In this document: positions 43,521-53,014 of the stretch, piece by piece
How positions within the stretch are numbered: position 1 is the first letter of the stretch
Layout: every line of letters starts with the position of its first letter
Source: Methanomethylovorans hollandica DSM 15978
GTDB lineage: Archaea > Halobacteriota > Methanosarcinia > Methanosarcinales > Methanosarcinaceae
Length of the DNA: 64,000 nt
Assembly (NCBI RefSeq): GCF_000328665.1
Contig: NC_019977.1
Coordinates: forward strand, 620,001-684,000
Direction of reading: 5' to 3'
The notes under the pieces: model-generated
What the model saw: the letters and a program-made list of their open reading frames with translations, nothing else
What the model was told of the DNA's origin: nothing
Databases searched by the model: none
Position numbers and translations under genes: made by a program

Positions 43521-44831
43521 TCATGGCACCTCTGGTTTTGGTAACTTCTCTACCAGCACTTTGTCTATTCTGTTCCCATCCATGTCCACTACTTCGTAAC
43601 GCAGCTCTTTTAACTCTATGTAGTCTCCAGTCTTTGGTATTCTCTGCAAAACGTACATGATCAAGCCGGCAATGGTTCTGTAATATCCTTCTTCCTCCTC
43701 AGGAAAGAAATCCACAGATAATATATCCTTTATTTTTTCAATGGATGTGTCTCCATCGATGAGCCACGATCCATCTTCTCTTACTACGACAGGTGTCTCC
43801 AATGGTTCTCCGATAGTTCGGACATCGCCCATAATCGCTTCGAGGATGTCATGCAGGGTAATGATCCCCTGGATACTTCCGTACTCATCGGTGATCAGGG
43901 CAATATGCACTCCAAGCTCCTTGAACAATTCAAGGAGTTTCAGAACAGAGATGGCTTCGGGTACAAACAGAGGGTTAGTTATATTAGTTCTTATATCAAC
44001 TTCACCGGATTCCACTATTTTGGCAAGTATGTGCTTTACGGATACCATGCCTACAATATTATCCAGATCCCTTTCGTAAGCAGGAAAATAGGAACGTCCA
44101 CTGGTGATCATCTTCTGTAGGTTCTCACTGACAGTATCATTCAAGTCCAGAGCAATAATATCACTACGATGGATCATCAGTGATTCTACTCTGAGATCAC
44201 CTATCTGAAGCACTCCTTCTATCATGCTCAACTCTGCTTCCTCAAATACTCCTGCTTCTGTCCCCTCTTCAAGCATGATCTTGATCTCTTCCTCTGTTAC
44301 AGGTGATCCAATGATCTTCTCGATCCTCATTATCCGGAGCACGGCTTCGGTGGACATGCTAAGAACAATGACCAACGGCTTTGCAACGGTTGAAAGGAAA
44401 AGCATGGTTCTTGCAACTTTAGAGACAATAACTTCTGCTTTGTTGAGTGCGATCTGTTTTGGGACAAGCTCTCCAAAGATCAAAGTGAGGTAGGTTATTA
44501 CCAGTACCACAAAAGTGATGCTCATTGCATTGCTGTATGGGGCAATGGCTGGAAAATTCCCGAGGTAGGCCGCAAGGCCTTTTGCTACAGTGGCTCCGCC
44601 GAAAGCACCGGCAAGGATGCCCACAAGAGTTATCCCTATCTGAATAGTAGAAAGGAATGACGTTAATCTGCCAGAGAGTTCAAGTGCAGCTACTGCCCCT
44701 GCATCTCCTTCTTCTGCCATTTGCTTAAGGCGGGTCCTTTTAGCTGAAACAAGGGCAAATTCAGACATAGCAAAGATGCCATTGACTACGATCAAAACAA
44801 TTATGATAACGATCTCAAATGTATAAGACAT
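43521..44831 (-). CDS. CNNM/HlyC-type membrane protein with CBS pair
   Basis: A 436-aa protein: N-terminal DUF21 membrane domain with 3-4 helices (~5-180, includes SEFALVSAKRTRLKQMAEEGD), a tandem CBS domain (~205-330, MIHRSDIIALDL and ALITDEYGSIQGIITLHDILEAIMGD), and a C-terminal CorC/HlyC domain (~345-425, WLIDGDTSIEKIKDIL). Relatives are Mg2+/Co2+ efflux or Na+-linked transporters. It is a lone gene. Confidence 0.93.
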   Translation of the reverse strand: MSYTFEIVIIIVLIVVNGIFAMSEFALVSAKRTRLKQMAEEGDAGAVAALELSGRLTSFLSTIQIGITLVGILAGAFGGATVAKGLAAYLGNFPAIAPYSNAMSITFVVLVITYLTLIFGELVPKQIALNKAEVIVSKVARTMLFLSTVAKPLVIVLSMSTEAVLRIMRIEKIIGSPVTEEEIKIMLEEGTEAGVFEEAELSMIEGVLQIGDLRVESLMIHRSDIIALDLNDTVSENLQKMITSGRSYFPAYERDLDNIVGMVSVKHILAKIVESGEVDIRTNITNPLFVPEAISVLKLLELFKELGVHIALITDEYGSIQGIITLHDILEAIMGDVRTIGEPLETPVVVREDGSWLIDGDTSIEKIKDILSVDFFPEEEEGYYRTIAGLIMYVLQRIPKTGDYIELKELRYEVVDMDGNRIDKVLVEKLPKPEVP

Positions 44832-45031
44832 TTGACAAGTATATACCCGGGTTATAATTTAAAGCTAATTCATTGTTCTCCTGTTAAGCAATGTTTTGCT
44901 GCCTTTTGCAGGGCAAATTCTCATACTGCAGATATCACATATTTCATAAGGCCTGAATTGACAGGCAAAGGAGGATAATGTAAATATATGTTACAAATGC
45001 CTACAGTTCTAATGCTATACAGAGCGGCTCT

Positions 45032-46363
45032 TCAGCTGAACTTTTGTTTCTCTCTGCTTTTTTCAATTTTCATGAGCCTGAGAGAAAGGAAAACAGCGAT
45101 GTAGATAATAGCAGCTGCAACCAGAAATGACATTGCTTTCAGCTGGGTGTACAACACTCCTCCTGCAAGGAGTCCGAGTATGCTTGCCAGGCTACTGGCG
45201 CTCATAGCAAATCCCTGCACAGAGCCTTGGTAGGTTTTTCCTGCCAGCTTGGAGAGTATGGACAGGACACAGGGCCACATTATCCCGTTACCGAGTGCGA
45301 AAAAGACAGCTGCCAGATATAAAAGGAATATATTTCCGGGAACTATCAGGATGAACTGCAGTCCCAGGATGAAACCCCCGGCTACTATCAGCACTGACTC
45401 AGCATAGCGGTTGGTAAGTTTTCCAAGGAGTGGCCCCTGAACGAATGCCATCATAGCACTGAGCACAGAAAAATAAATGCCTAGTTCGGCTGGGCTCCAC
45501 TCCAGATCAGTAACAGCGAAGATGGGAAAGGCCGTATAATATATATTGAAGCCCAGAAAGATGAGAAAATAAAGTACCATCATAAATGGAATATATTCTA
45601 ACTTGAAAACTTCACTCAATGTTATTTTTTTCCCGTTTTCCGCCTGATTACATTCCATGTGTTCCTGTCCTAGTAGCTTGCTGATGCTTTTAGTCTTCGG
45701 ATACTCATCAATGGTGCAGTTATGTGATTCAGGAAGGAACAAGATGATTATTAAAGTGCCAGCAACTGAGATCAACAGGGCTGCAGAAACAGGGATCAGT
45801 TCTCCGTAGACAGTTGCTCCCAGAACCCCTGCAAGAGCAGGTCCGCAAACGTATCCAAGGTTAGAGGCCACCGACATCCTGCCATAGTTCTTGTTTCTCT
45901 CCTCTTCGCTTGTCAGGTCTGCAAGATATGCGTTCGCAACTGATACGTTTCCCCCTGTAATACCATCAAGTGCCCTGGCAAAGAAAAGTGCAAGTAAAGG
46001 AAGTGTGATAGTGAAGGCTCCGAGAATATCAGATTCCACTTTTTTAAAAGTGATCACTGGGAGGAATAGGGCAATTAAAAAAATAACCCATGCAATGAGG
46101 GTGCCGATCTGGCTTAAAAGCAGTATTCTCCTTCTTCCGTAAAGATCAGACCACCTTCCCAAGATGGGAGCTCCTATCAGTTGAAATGCGGGGTAGGTGG
46201 AGCCTAGCAGGCCATAGATTAGTGCATTTCCCCCATAATCTGTAACCAGAAATACAAGAAAAGTTAGGATGATCCCAAATCCCAGGGTCCCTATGAATGT
46301 AACAGTATACAAAGGAAAAAGCTCCTTTCCATCTTTCCGGGGATTTTCAGAAGCCAGTGTCAT
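45032..46363 (-). CDS. Major facilitator superfamily transporter
   Basis: A 443-aa protein with 12 predicted helices; the loop GRWSDLYGRRRILL (~66-80) is the MFS motif A between helices 2 and 3, and the central cytosolic loop lies near 210-245. It resembles drug/H+ antiporters (DHA1-like), but the substrate is unknown. It diverges from the GTPase gene. Confidence 0.9.
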   Translation of the reverse strand: MTLASENPRKDGKELFPLYTVTFIGTLGFGIILTFLVFLVTDYGGNALIYGLLGSTYPAFQLIGAPILGRWSDLYGRRRILLLSQIGTLIAWVIFLIALFLPVITFKKVESDILGAFTITLPLLALFFARALDGITGGNVSVANAYLADLTSEEERNKNYGRMSVASNLGYVCGPALAGVLGATVYGELIPVSAALLISVAGTLIIILFLPESHNCTIDEYPKTKSISKLLGQEHMECNQAENGKKITLSEVFKLEYIPFMMVLYFLIFLGFNIYYTAFPIFAVTDLEWSPAELGIYFSVLSAMMAFVQGPLLGKLTNRYAESVLIVAGGFILGLQFILIVPGNIFLLYLAAVFFALGNGIMWPCVLSILSKLAGKTYQGSVQGFAMSASSLASILGLLAGGVLYTQLKAMSFLVAAAIIYIAVFLSLRLMKIEKSREKQKFS

Positions 46364-46492
46364 CCATGGAATAGTATGTTCATCATAGTTCTAAAAATAA
46401 TCCCCCAGGGTAAACCGACATTAAGTTCACAGCAAGAAATTAATAACCAGAGGACAGATAGGACACGTATCTTCTATATATGGGGTTCAAAT

Positions 46493-47089
46493 GTGAAAGT
46501 GGTCATCATGGGGTGACTTATGGGAAGCGGCAAGACGACAACTACCCTTAAGCTGTCAAAGAGGTTCAGCGATGTCGGGCAAAGGATTGGTGTGATTGTA
46601 CAGGAAACCGGCGATGTGGATTATGAAGAAGGTACTCTGCATGAAATGGGAATTAAGAAGAAATACATTGAAAATGTGTGTATTCTATGTTCCCTTGAAA
46701 CGGACATCATCAACAACATACAGGCTTTGCAAGAAGAGTTCAGGCCTGACCTGGTGTTCATCGAGACAGAAGAAGCCGTACTGCCTGTCAGGATAAAGGC
46801 CGATCTGCAGCGAATGCCACTGAAAAACTTGCAAATGGCTCCTATGATCACCATAGTCGATGCTAAATATTTTCCATTGGAAGCTGCAATGTTGTTAAGA
46901 TATGCGCGGATACAGGTCGAAGAGACCGATATTATCTGTCCGAACAAAGTGGATATGGCAGATAGCGAGCGCACTTCGCGATTAAAGAATATGTTCAAAG
47001 ATATAAATTCAAAGGCTTCTATACTTGATATGAATGCAAAGGAAGGCACAGGGATCTCTGAATTGATCTATTCTCTTGGATTAAACTAA
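46493..47089 (+). pseudogene. CobW/HypB/UreG-like GTPase with an in-frame UGA in the P-loop region
   Basis: The frame from GTG 46493 reads VKVVIMG, a TGA at 46514-46516, then LMGSGKTTTTLKLSKRF. Family members have a Gly at that position in their leading P-loop (GG-x-x-GSGKTT). Downstream it is intact to 47089: ETGDVDYEEG, VCILCSLETDI, PDLVFIETEEAV, ITIVDAKYF and the NKVDM guanine-binding motif. Translation could restart at ATG 46520 using GGGGTGA as a binding site, but the product would lack the first strand and first P-loop glycine. Relatives deliver metals to enzymes. Either a nonsense mutation or a shortened protein. cutA follows 21 nt later. Confidence 0.75.
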
Positions 47090-47110
47090 TACCTGAAGAT
47101 GTGATATAAG

Positions 47111-47422
47111 ATGATAATTGTTGTACATACTACCACAGCGAACATGGATGAAGCTAAAAGTATCGCTAATGCTCTCGTTGAAAAAGGGTTTGCTGCATGT
47201 GTCAGCATGCATCCTGTAACTTCTGTCTATAAATGGAAAGGCAATATTGAAGAAGAGGGAGAGATCGAACTCTCCATCAAAACAACTTCTGAAATGCTGG
47301 AAAGTGTGAAAAAGGCTATAATCTATATGCATAGTTACGAACTCCCTGCACTTATATGGTGGCCGGTGGATGGAGATGAAAAATATACAGAGTGGATCGT
47401 CGATTGTGTTAAACCAGAGTAA
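47111..47422 (+). CDS. cutA: CutA1 divalent-ion tolerance protein
   Basis: A 103-aa trimeric ferredoxin-like protein: IVVHTTTANMDEAKSIANALVEKGFAACV, SVYKWKGNIEEEGEIELSIKTT, and the C-terminal YELPALIWWPV. CutA is linked to copper and other divalent-ion tolerance; its exact action is debated. It follows the GTPase gene closely, a possible metal-related pair. Confidence 0.95.
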   Translation: MIIVVHTTTANMDEAKSIANALVEKGFAACVSMHPVTSVYKWKGNIEEEGEIELSIKTTSEMLESVKKAIIYMHSYELPALIWWPVDGDEKYTEWIVDCVKPE

Positions 47423-47475
47423 ACTACCGCTTGTATCGTTCATTGCAGCATGTTCCTTGTAACTGCATAGTATGT

Positions 47476-48585
47476 TCAAATAACTTTGAGGTCTGTAAGC
47501 CTGTCCGGCAGATATCTGTCGGTGACGAAATCCAGGCCCTTGCCGGCAAATGCCTGCTGTTCGGCCTTTTTATTGATCTCAAGCTGCAGATTGATCTGTT
47601 CTTTCCAGTAGTCTGTAGCAAAACGCGGGTCGCTGAGTTCGCTTCTAAGGGCACCTACATCTTTTTCCGTAAGTTTATCGGTGGATAGTTCGTATTCCAC
47701 AATGTCTGAGGGTTGAACTCCTATGAACATAGCTCCTGGTGTTGCCATGTGTTCGGAAAGATGTGCGCTTTTAATAGCTCCATATGCTACCGATGCGAAA
47801 ATGCGGTATGACCACGGATCACCATCAGTAAACACTACCACAGGCAGAGACAATTCTTCGTTCATGCGTTTGATGATGCGTCGGGTGGACCTCGCAGGCT
47901 GGCCTTTAAGATGTACAAGTATCGCATTGTATTTCTCATCGAAACCATTCTCTATGAGTCTGGCGTACATACCACCGGTTTCGATGGCTATTATGAAATC
48001 CGCATCATGGTCAAGGAACTCTATGTTCTCCACATTGAAAGGTATCTGATACCCACTTTCTCCGATATCTTCCTGACAATGGATCGTTCTGTCTCCTCTT
48101 TTAGTATCTTCCCGAATCCTGATGGGCCCGAACATGGTAGCCCCATCCTCTTCGGGCCGCATGTGGAAATATTCCCTCTGTAATCCGGTAATGATCTCCA
48201 GGTCTTCTATGAGCCGGTCACTTTCAGGCTGCTCCCTGAACTTGGCAATATCCCAATTTTCAGAGATGTAATATAATTCTCTTAATGTGGACCCACGGTT
48301 CTGAGAGAGATGGTTCTTGATCAGAAAATCAACAGTATGTACAGATTTTAGCAACTGGAAAGCTCCCTTTACAGTCTTTGCGCTGCGTTCGCTTTCGCGG
48401 TCACCATAAACCCAAACCTCTGATTCATCGTTGTACTCTATATTTTTCTTGGTTCTGGTCGGCAGGCTCACAGATGGCACTTCACCATCCAGGAACTGCT
48501 TATATATTGCATCTGTCAGACCGTAAAGACGATTTCTCGCAAGCTCATCATGTTCCTTTTTCTGTTGTGATATTTCCTTTGCCAT
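47476..48585 (-). CDS. top6A: DNA topoisomerase VI subunit A
   Basis: The Spo11-like cleaving subunit of type IIB topoisomerase, which relaxes supercoils and decatenates DNA. The 369-aa protein has the catalytic Tyr region [12 protein letters not shown] (~93-105) in the winged-helix domain and the Toprim metal motif [14 protein letters not shown] (~250-263). It starts immediately after the top6B stop, so the pair is an operon with likely coupled translation. Confidence 0.97.
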   Translation of the reverse strand: MAKEISQQKKEHDELARNRLYGLTDAIYKQFLDGEVPSVSLPTRTKKNIEYNDESEVWVYGDRESERSAKTVKGAFQLLKSVHTVDFLIKNHLSQNRGSTLRELYYISENWDIAKFREQPESDRLIEDLEIITGLQREYFHMRPEEDGATMFGPIRIREDTKRGDRTIHCQEDIGESGYQIPFNVENIEFLDHDADFIIAIETGGMYARLIENGFDEKYNAILVHLKGQPARSTRRIIKRMNEELSLPVVVFTDGDPWSYRIFASVAYGAIKSAHLSEHMATPGAMFIGVQPSDIVEYELSTDKLTEKDVGALRSELSDPRFATDYWKEQINLQLEINKKAEQQAFAGKGLDFVTDRYLPDRLTDLKVI

Positions 48586-50454
48586 TCAAACCAATCCCTT
48601 AATGGCTTTTGCCCCTGTTACACGTTCTTCATCAAGACCTTCCACGATCACTTCAGGGAATTTTGAAGCTTCTGCATCAGATAATGTGTCCACAATATAA
48701 CTTATCGCCTTTGAAGAACCAGTGGGAAGTGACATCTTCCATACATAATCAAAATCATTGCCCATGGATATAGTCTTAGGTTCCGGGATAGTTTCTCTTA
48801 TTTTGAAGGGAACCATCTCATGCACAATACAGTCCACAGTTTTACTTGAAAAGTTTCGCAAAAGTATAGAAACTCTTGCACTGTCATCGGAGTTGCGTTT
48901 TATCTTTCTATTCACAAGCAAGTTTCCCATGATCCTTGCGACAACAGGATTAATATCGGGTACATCTTTATCCAGTGTTTCCGCAAGCTTTTTTGCCATC
49001 TTAGGCAGCACCTTGGTGATAATTATCTCTTTCTCTCTGCGTTTTTTCAGGTTTTCCTGGCGGTTCATGTACATGTTTAGCTTACGTCCGACTTCCTTTA
49101 CCGCCAGTTCGATCTCTGATTTTATTTCAGGAATATCGGCTATAGCATCCTTTGATTCAGAGGTGAACGGTACGTTTGTTGATGCAACATGGACCAGTAT
49201 GGCAACAGGACCTGTGGGCAGTCCCCCACCGGGCTGGTTGAGTCCGTATTGTTTCCATTTTATAGATTCTATAGCATGTGTGGTCACACATCCGCCTTGC
49301 TGGTACAGTAAAGGCACTCTGTTAGCAAAACGCATGATATCGACACGGTCTTCTTTCTGCAGGTTCCCTCCGTAGGCAAGCCCCACCTCTACTAAAAATG
49401 GATTTCCTGAATACACTGATGGTGTCCTGCTGGTAGTTGCAATGAAGTCCACATTGAACTCTTTTTCCAGACCTTTGTAGATCAGTTGCTCTCCTATGGG
49501 AGAGAGACAGTCTGTGGGAGGAGCCATTATCTTCACTTTGCCAAAGGCATCCAGGAGTTTTCTTGCCTGGTCCCTGTTCATTTCATGAGGGTTCATCTCC
49601 CCATCCAGGCCTGAAGCCTTGCAGATCTCTTCTGCCGTTAGGTGACCTATCTTTGAAAAGGAATAGCGCAGAAAAGGTGTAAGTTTTTGCCTTTCAGTAT
49701 ACCGGAGCATCTTCATGAGTGTTCCCAGTTCTATTCCATGAGGATGAGGAAGTATTTCCTTTGCAGCGAGCGGTATCTTATCGGTCGCTCTTTCGAAGAG
49801 GGTCTCGTTTTTGTCAGGTTCTATAAGTTTTATGCGCGCGTGAGGATTTACTATGGCTGTTGCCCTTAGATATTCGGTAACTGATTGACGTCTACCTTTC
49901 ACATAAGAAGCTTCCATTTCCAGCTCTATACGAGTTCCGTGATGGCGGTCCCAGTCAATTATTTCCTCTTTCAGTATCTCTGGTTCATTGGTACTGGTGT
50001 TGATCATCAGTTCATAGTAATGTGCAGATTTTCCCTGTCCAATCTTTGAAATGATCCTGGTTGGATGACCGGAGGTCAGCTGAGAGTATAGAACAGATGC
50101 GGATATGCCTATACCCTGTTGTCCTCTGCTTTGTTTCAGAGCATGGAAACGTGACCCATAGAGCAGTTTTGCAAATACATTTGGTATTTGTGCTTTAACT
50201 ATGCCAGGCCCATTGTCCTCAACCATGATCACCAGGCTGTCTTTATCCGATCTTTCTATCTGTACCAGGATATCCGGCAGGATCTCAGCTTCCTCGCAGG
50301 CGTCCAAAGAGTTATCCACGGCTTCCTTTATAGTGGTAATAAGGCTACGGGGAGCTGAGTCGAATCCAAGGATCTGCCTGTTCTTTTCAAAAAACTCAGC
50401 TACGCTTATCGATTTCTGATTTTTTGCAAGTTCTTCTGCAATTGGAATTTCCAT
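48586..50454 (-). CDS. top6B: DNA topoisomerase VI subunit B
   Basis: The ATPase subunit. Its 622 aa contain the GHKL fold: the N box [15 protein letters not shown] (~45), VEDNGPGI (~78), GQQGIGISA (~110), then an H2TH region and the transducer domain with the switch Lys region. It pairs with the adjacent top6A. The ATG is 50454. Confidence 0.97.
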   Translation of the reverse strand: MEIPIAEELAKNQKSISVAEFFEKNRQILGFDSAPRSLITTIKEAVDNSLDACEEAEILPDILVQIERSDKDSLVIMVEDNGPGIVKAQIPNVFAKLLYGSRFHALKQSRGQQGIGISASVLYSQLTSGHPTRIISKIGQGKSAHYYELMINTSTNEPEILKEEIIDWDRHHGTRIELEMEASYVKGRRQSVTEYLRATAIVNPHARIKLIEPDKNETLFERATDKIPLAAKEILPHPHGIELGTLMKMLRYTERQKLTPFLRYSFSKIGHLTAEEICKASGLDGEMNPHEMNRDQARKLLDAFGKVKIMAPPTDCLSPIGEQLIYKGLEKEFNVDFIATTSRTPSVYSGNPFLVEVGLAYGGNLQKEDRVDIMRFANRVPLLYQQGGCVTTHAIESIKWKQYGLNQPGGGLPTGPVAILVHVASTNVPFTSESKDAIADIPEIKSEIELAVKEVGRKLNMYMNRQENLKKRREKEIIITKVLPKMAKKLAETLDKDVPDINPVVARIMGNLLVNRKIKRNSDDSARVSILLRNFSSKTVDCIVHEMVPFKIRETIPEPKTISMGNDFDYVWKMSLPTGSSKAISYIVDTLSDAEASKFPEVIVEGLDEERVTGAKAIKGLV

Positions 50455-50534
50455 GTACTATCATCCTTAGTAAAGCATGTCAGCTAAAGCTATACCTTAT
50501 ATAAAAAACACATTATATATATAATGCGCCTTAT

Positions 50535-50768
50535 TCATTTGAGTTCGGCGCCAACTATGGTCTGTGTAGCTGTTACAAATTCGTTCTCTCTTATGTCATC
50601 GACAATGTTGTTCAATCTGCTGAGGTCTCCGACATTCATGATCACGACAAAGTCATATTCTCCAAAAACATGATATATGTCCTTGATCCCCTCTATTTTC
50701 TGTAATTCCGTGTAAGCTGCCCTCTCTTTACCGGGAAGCACATTTACCATCGTGACTCCAATTACCAT
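50535..50768 (-). CDS. Stand-alone RAM (Lrp/AsnC C-terminal) domain protein
   Basis: A 77-aa protein consisting only of the ligand-binding domain of Lrp/AsnC regulators: VIGVTMVNVLPGKERAAYTEL, IKDIYHVFGEYDFVVIM, ATQTIVGAEL. There is no helix-turn-helix. Such proteins form oligomers and may modulate full-length Lrp proteins or sense amino acids. It is 80 bp upstream of top6B on the same strand. Confidence 0.92.
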   Translation of the reverse strand: MVIGVTMVNVLPGKERAAYTELQKIEGIKDIYHVFGEYDFVVIMNVGDLSRLNNIVDDIRENEFVTATQTIVGAELK

Positions 50769-50894
50769 TATTTCACCACATTTTAGACGAATGCAATCTA
50801 TTTATTATTATATGCTTCTTTCATTTATCCTATTCTTCTATGTCCCGATCTCTTAAAAAAAGCTTTTAAAATCATTAAAATATTTATATAGTAA

Positions 50895-50991
50895 GTTTTA
50901 TATATATTTAACACCAATTGTACCTAAATGAGCGGGTAACAATCTTTTTATAACAACCCCCACTCCCCAACCCGCTCATTCTCCACTTTTA
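50895..50991 (+). ncRNA. Candidate hairpin RNA, copy 1, with its TATA box
   Basis: A TATA box TTTTATATATATTTA (50896-50910) lies ~25 bp before a perfect 11-bp stem: AATGAGCGGGT (50927-50937) with ACCCGCTCATT (50970-50980). The 32-nt loop is C-rich (ACAACCCCCACTCCCCA at the 3' side). The stem is followed by CTCCACTTTTA. The predicted transcription start falls at the first base of the stem. Copy 2 at 51149 shares stem, loop and tail. No open reading frame of use is inside. The tail CTCCAC and the C-rich loop could pair with G-rich ribosome binding sites (inference). Confidence 0.6.
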
Positions 50992-51148
50992 CTGCTTTTG
51001 GTCTTATTCTCATCTGCTTCTGTAGAAATAATCATTAATAAGCAGCATTAACAAAACCACAAATAACAGCGAGTTCAGTAATGATCGCCACACATCATTT
51101 TAATTCTATGTGCATTTTGAAACACCTCATCATTATGATTTTAATAAG

Positions 51149-51247
51149 AAAATATATATACAATTAATAACTATCTGTATTTGAGCGGGTTCCTCTTCTT
51201 TCTTACAATAACCCCCACACTTCCCAACCCGCTCATACTCCACTTTA
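51149..51247 (+). ncRNA. Candidate hairpin RNA, copy 2, with its TATA box
   Basis: TATA box AAAATATATATACAA (51149-51163) precedes a perfect 10-bp stem TGAGCGGGTT (51182-51191) / AACCCGCTCA (51226-51235). The loop is 34 nt with AATAACCCCCACACTTCCC on its 3' side, close to copy 1, and the tail is CTCCACTTTA. The 5' half of the loop differs from copy 1, while stem, C-rich half-loop, tail and promoter spacing are kept, the pattern expected of duplicated functional RNAs. Confidence 0.6.
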
Positions 51248-51282
51248 TGATCTAATGAAGAATTTATAGTTAAACACTCATG

Positions 51283-51349
51283 GTTTGTAACTTATGAATA
51301 CTAAAATCACATTCAAGAGATCGTGCAATCAATACCATAAGTTTCAAAC
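51283..51349. repeat. Third inverted repeat, possible structured RNA
   Basis: GTTTGTAACTTATG (51283-51296) and CATAAGTTTCAAAC (51336-51349) pair with one mismatch in 14 around a 39-nt loop. TATA-like AATTTATAGTT lies ~20 bp upstream. It shares no sequence with the two GC-rich hairpins. Confidence 0.35.
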
Positions 51350-51425
51350 AAATGGTTTTCAACTATAAAATAATCACAGGATAAATCCGTGTAGTATTAA
51401 AAAAGATTGTGGTGCTTTAAAAAAA

Positions 51426-52928
51426 TTAAAAATCAAACAATGTCTTCTGAGTTTTTTTGATAATATTATCTATATTTTCTTTTTTCTTAACAAGTTCAGT
51501 ATTCTGTTTATTTTCTTCAGGAGGCTCTATTTTATTTGTTAATATATTAGACAGATTTGTTTGTTTCTTATCATCGTTCAAAATTGGTTTTTCCGGCATC
51601 CTGAAAAAAGGCACTTCATCTTGTCTCTTATCCTTCCTTAGTTCCTGAGCATCATCGTATACTTTTTGCAGCTTTTTAGTAACTTTCGATGCACCTGTCA
51701 TGAAGGCCAGTTCATCCAGATCCAGTCCCAGTTCAGCTACAACTGCCGGAGCATACTCAGGGTCTTCAAGCAATATACTGTATATACCAGCGATTTCAGT
51801 ACTTGAGTAACGCATTGATTCATGACAGTGACCAGCTATCTTTATTGCAATATTGTTGCGCATGTTTTTTCTGGCCTTCAGCTGTCCCATGCGGCGCCAC
51901 AATGAAGGTGGACTGAACTTCACAAAACCACGTTTAGGTTGAGATTTTGATACGACCGTTCCACAGGTCATAAGTACGCTTGCATAACGCCACATCAGGT
52001 AATTCTGTCTTTTTTGCACCCTTCCAAGGAACAGATCCGCACGCGAGATATACTCATATCCGTTCTTTATAGAGTCTGTGACCTTTCCTTCTTCCTTGCC
52101 AGCATATTGGACAGGCAGGTTCTCATCTATCCAGTGGATAAGGTCTTCAGGGCTTTCATCAAGACCGTATGTTGTCTCGAGTGCTGTTTTCGCATCGGTT
52201 CCCTTAAATATTCTTTCCATTACCTTGAATATGGATTCTTTGTTATCCCTTTCCGCAGTGGCAATGTCTTCTATGTTTATCTCATTCCTGCCCACGGCAA
52301 CTGCCTGTAGGTCATTGATGGCACTGCGCATATCTCCATCTGCATTTTCTGCTATCTTCTCTATGATGCCTACACCACACATCAGCCCTTCTTTCTGAGC
52401 TACCTGTTTGAGGGCCGGTATCATCGAACGTGTCTGAAGTGCATTGAATTTGATCTCCAGAAGATTTGATCTGACGGAAGAGGGAATGCCATAGGCATCG
52501 TTAGCTATCAGCACTATAGGCTGACCTGTGGCAAGGATTATGTTTCCTATGGCCTTTGGACCACCACGGTCGCTTGTTCCGTGCATGTTATCGGCTTCAT
52601 CCAGCACTATAAGTCTTTTGGAAGACATACCTCCCAGTGTACTCATTCTGGAAGCTGAACCTGCGATCCTTTCTATCACATCAGCTGTGCGCTGATCACT
52701 GGCATTGAGTTCTATTACTTCCCATTCCATATCCTGTGCCAGAGCATGGGCAGTCGATGTCTTACCAACACCTGCCGGGCCGTGGAGTAACACTGCCTTT
52801 TGTTCAGGTGTTCCGTCCAGCCACTGCTCAGCCCATGATCTCAGTTGTCTGATAGCAGTCGGATTTCCCAGCACGTCAGCAAGGCTCTTTGGCCTGTATT
52901 TCTCAGCCCATTCTTTTGGTGTGGTCAT
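51426..52928 (-). CDS. rfcL: Replication factor C large subunit
   Basis: The large clamp-loader subunit that helps place PCNA on DNA. In its 500 aa: WAEKYRPKSLADVLGN, Walker A LLHGPAGVGKTSTAHALA (~47-64), Walker B LIVLDEADNM (~107), sensor region, a Lys/Glu-rich C-terminal tail, and a terminal PIP-box-like QKTLFDF that would bind PCNA. The small subunit gene is not in the window. Confidence 0.97.
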   Translation of the reverse strand: MTTPKEWAEKYRPKSLADVLGNPTAIRQLRSWAEQWLDGTPEQKAVLLHGPAGVGKTSTAHALAQDMEWEVIELNASDQRTADVIERIAGSASRMSTLGGMSSKRLIVLDEADNMHGTSDRGGPKAIGNIILATGQPIVLIANDAYGIPSSVRSNLLEIKFNALQTRSMIPALKQVAQKEGLMCGVGIIEKIAENADGDMRSAINDLQAVAVGRNEINIEDIATAERDNKESIFKVMERIFKGTDAKTALETTYGLDESPEDLIHWIDENLPVQYAGKEEGKVTDSIKNGYEYISRADLFLGRVQKRQNYLMWRYASVLMTCGTVVSKSQPKRGFVKFSPPSLWRRMGQLKARKNMRNNIAIKIAGHCHESMRYSSTEIAGIYSILLEDPEYAPAVVAELGLDLDELAFMTGASKVTKKLQKVYDDAQELRKDKRQDEVPFFRMPEKPILNDDKKQTNLSNILTNKIEPPEENKQNTELVKKKENIDNIIKKTQKTLFDF

Positions 52929-53014
52929 TACATCATATCCAATAGAGGGAAACTAATTAATGTTTTCATCCCTTTGTTGGTTTTGCTTGATATTAATAAT
53001 TGTAGGTACATGAC

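Larger units (their letters stand above)
50769..51425. other. 657-bp region without protein genes, holding paired hairpin RNAs
   Basis: No protein gene is supported. The region is AT-rich except for two GC-rich hairpins (50927-50980 and 51182-51235), each preceded by a TATA box at transcription-start distance. A third, weaker inverted repeat lies at 51283-51349. Confidence 0.7.

Noticed and set aside
46514-46516. UGA read as selenocysteine in the GTPase gene
   Set aside because: The position is a Gly in relatives, not Cys; no selenocysteine element is visible; and Methanosarcinaceae are not known for selenocysteine. Their known recoding is UAG for pyrrolysine.
50895-51349. A CRISPR array made of the repeated GAGCGGG/CCCGCTC units
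   Set aside because: There are only two units 255 bp apart with unrelated long spacing, each has its own TATA box, and no cas genes are present. No CRISPR array was seen anywhere in the window.
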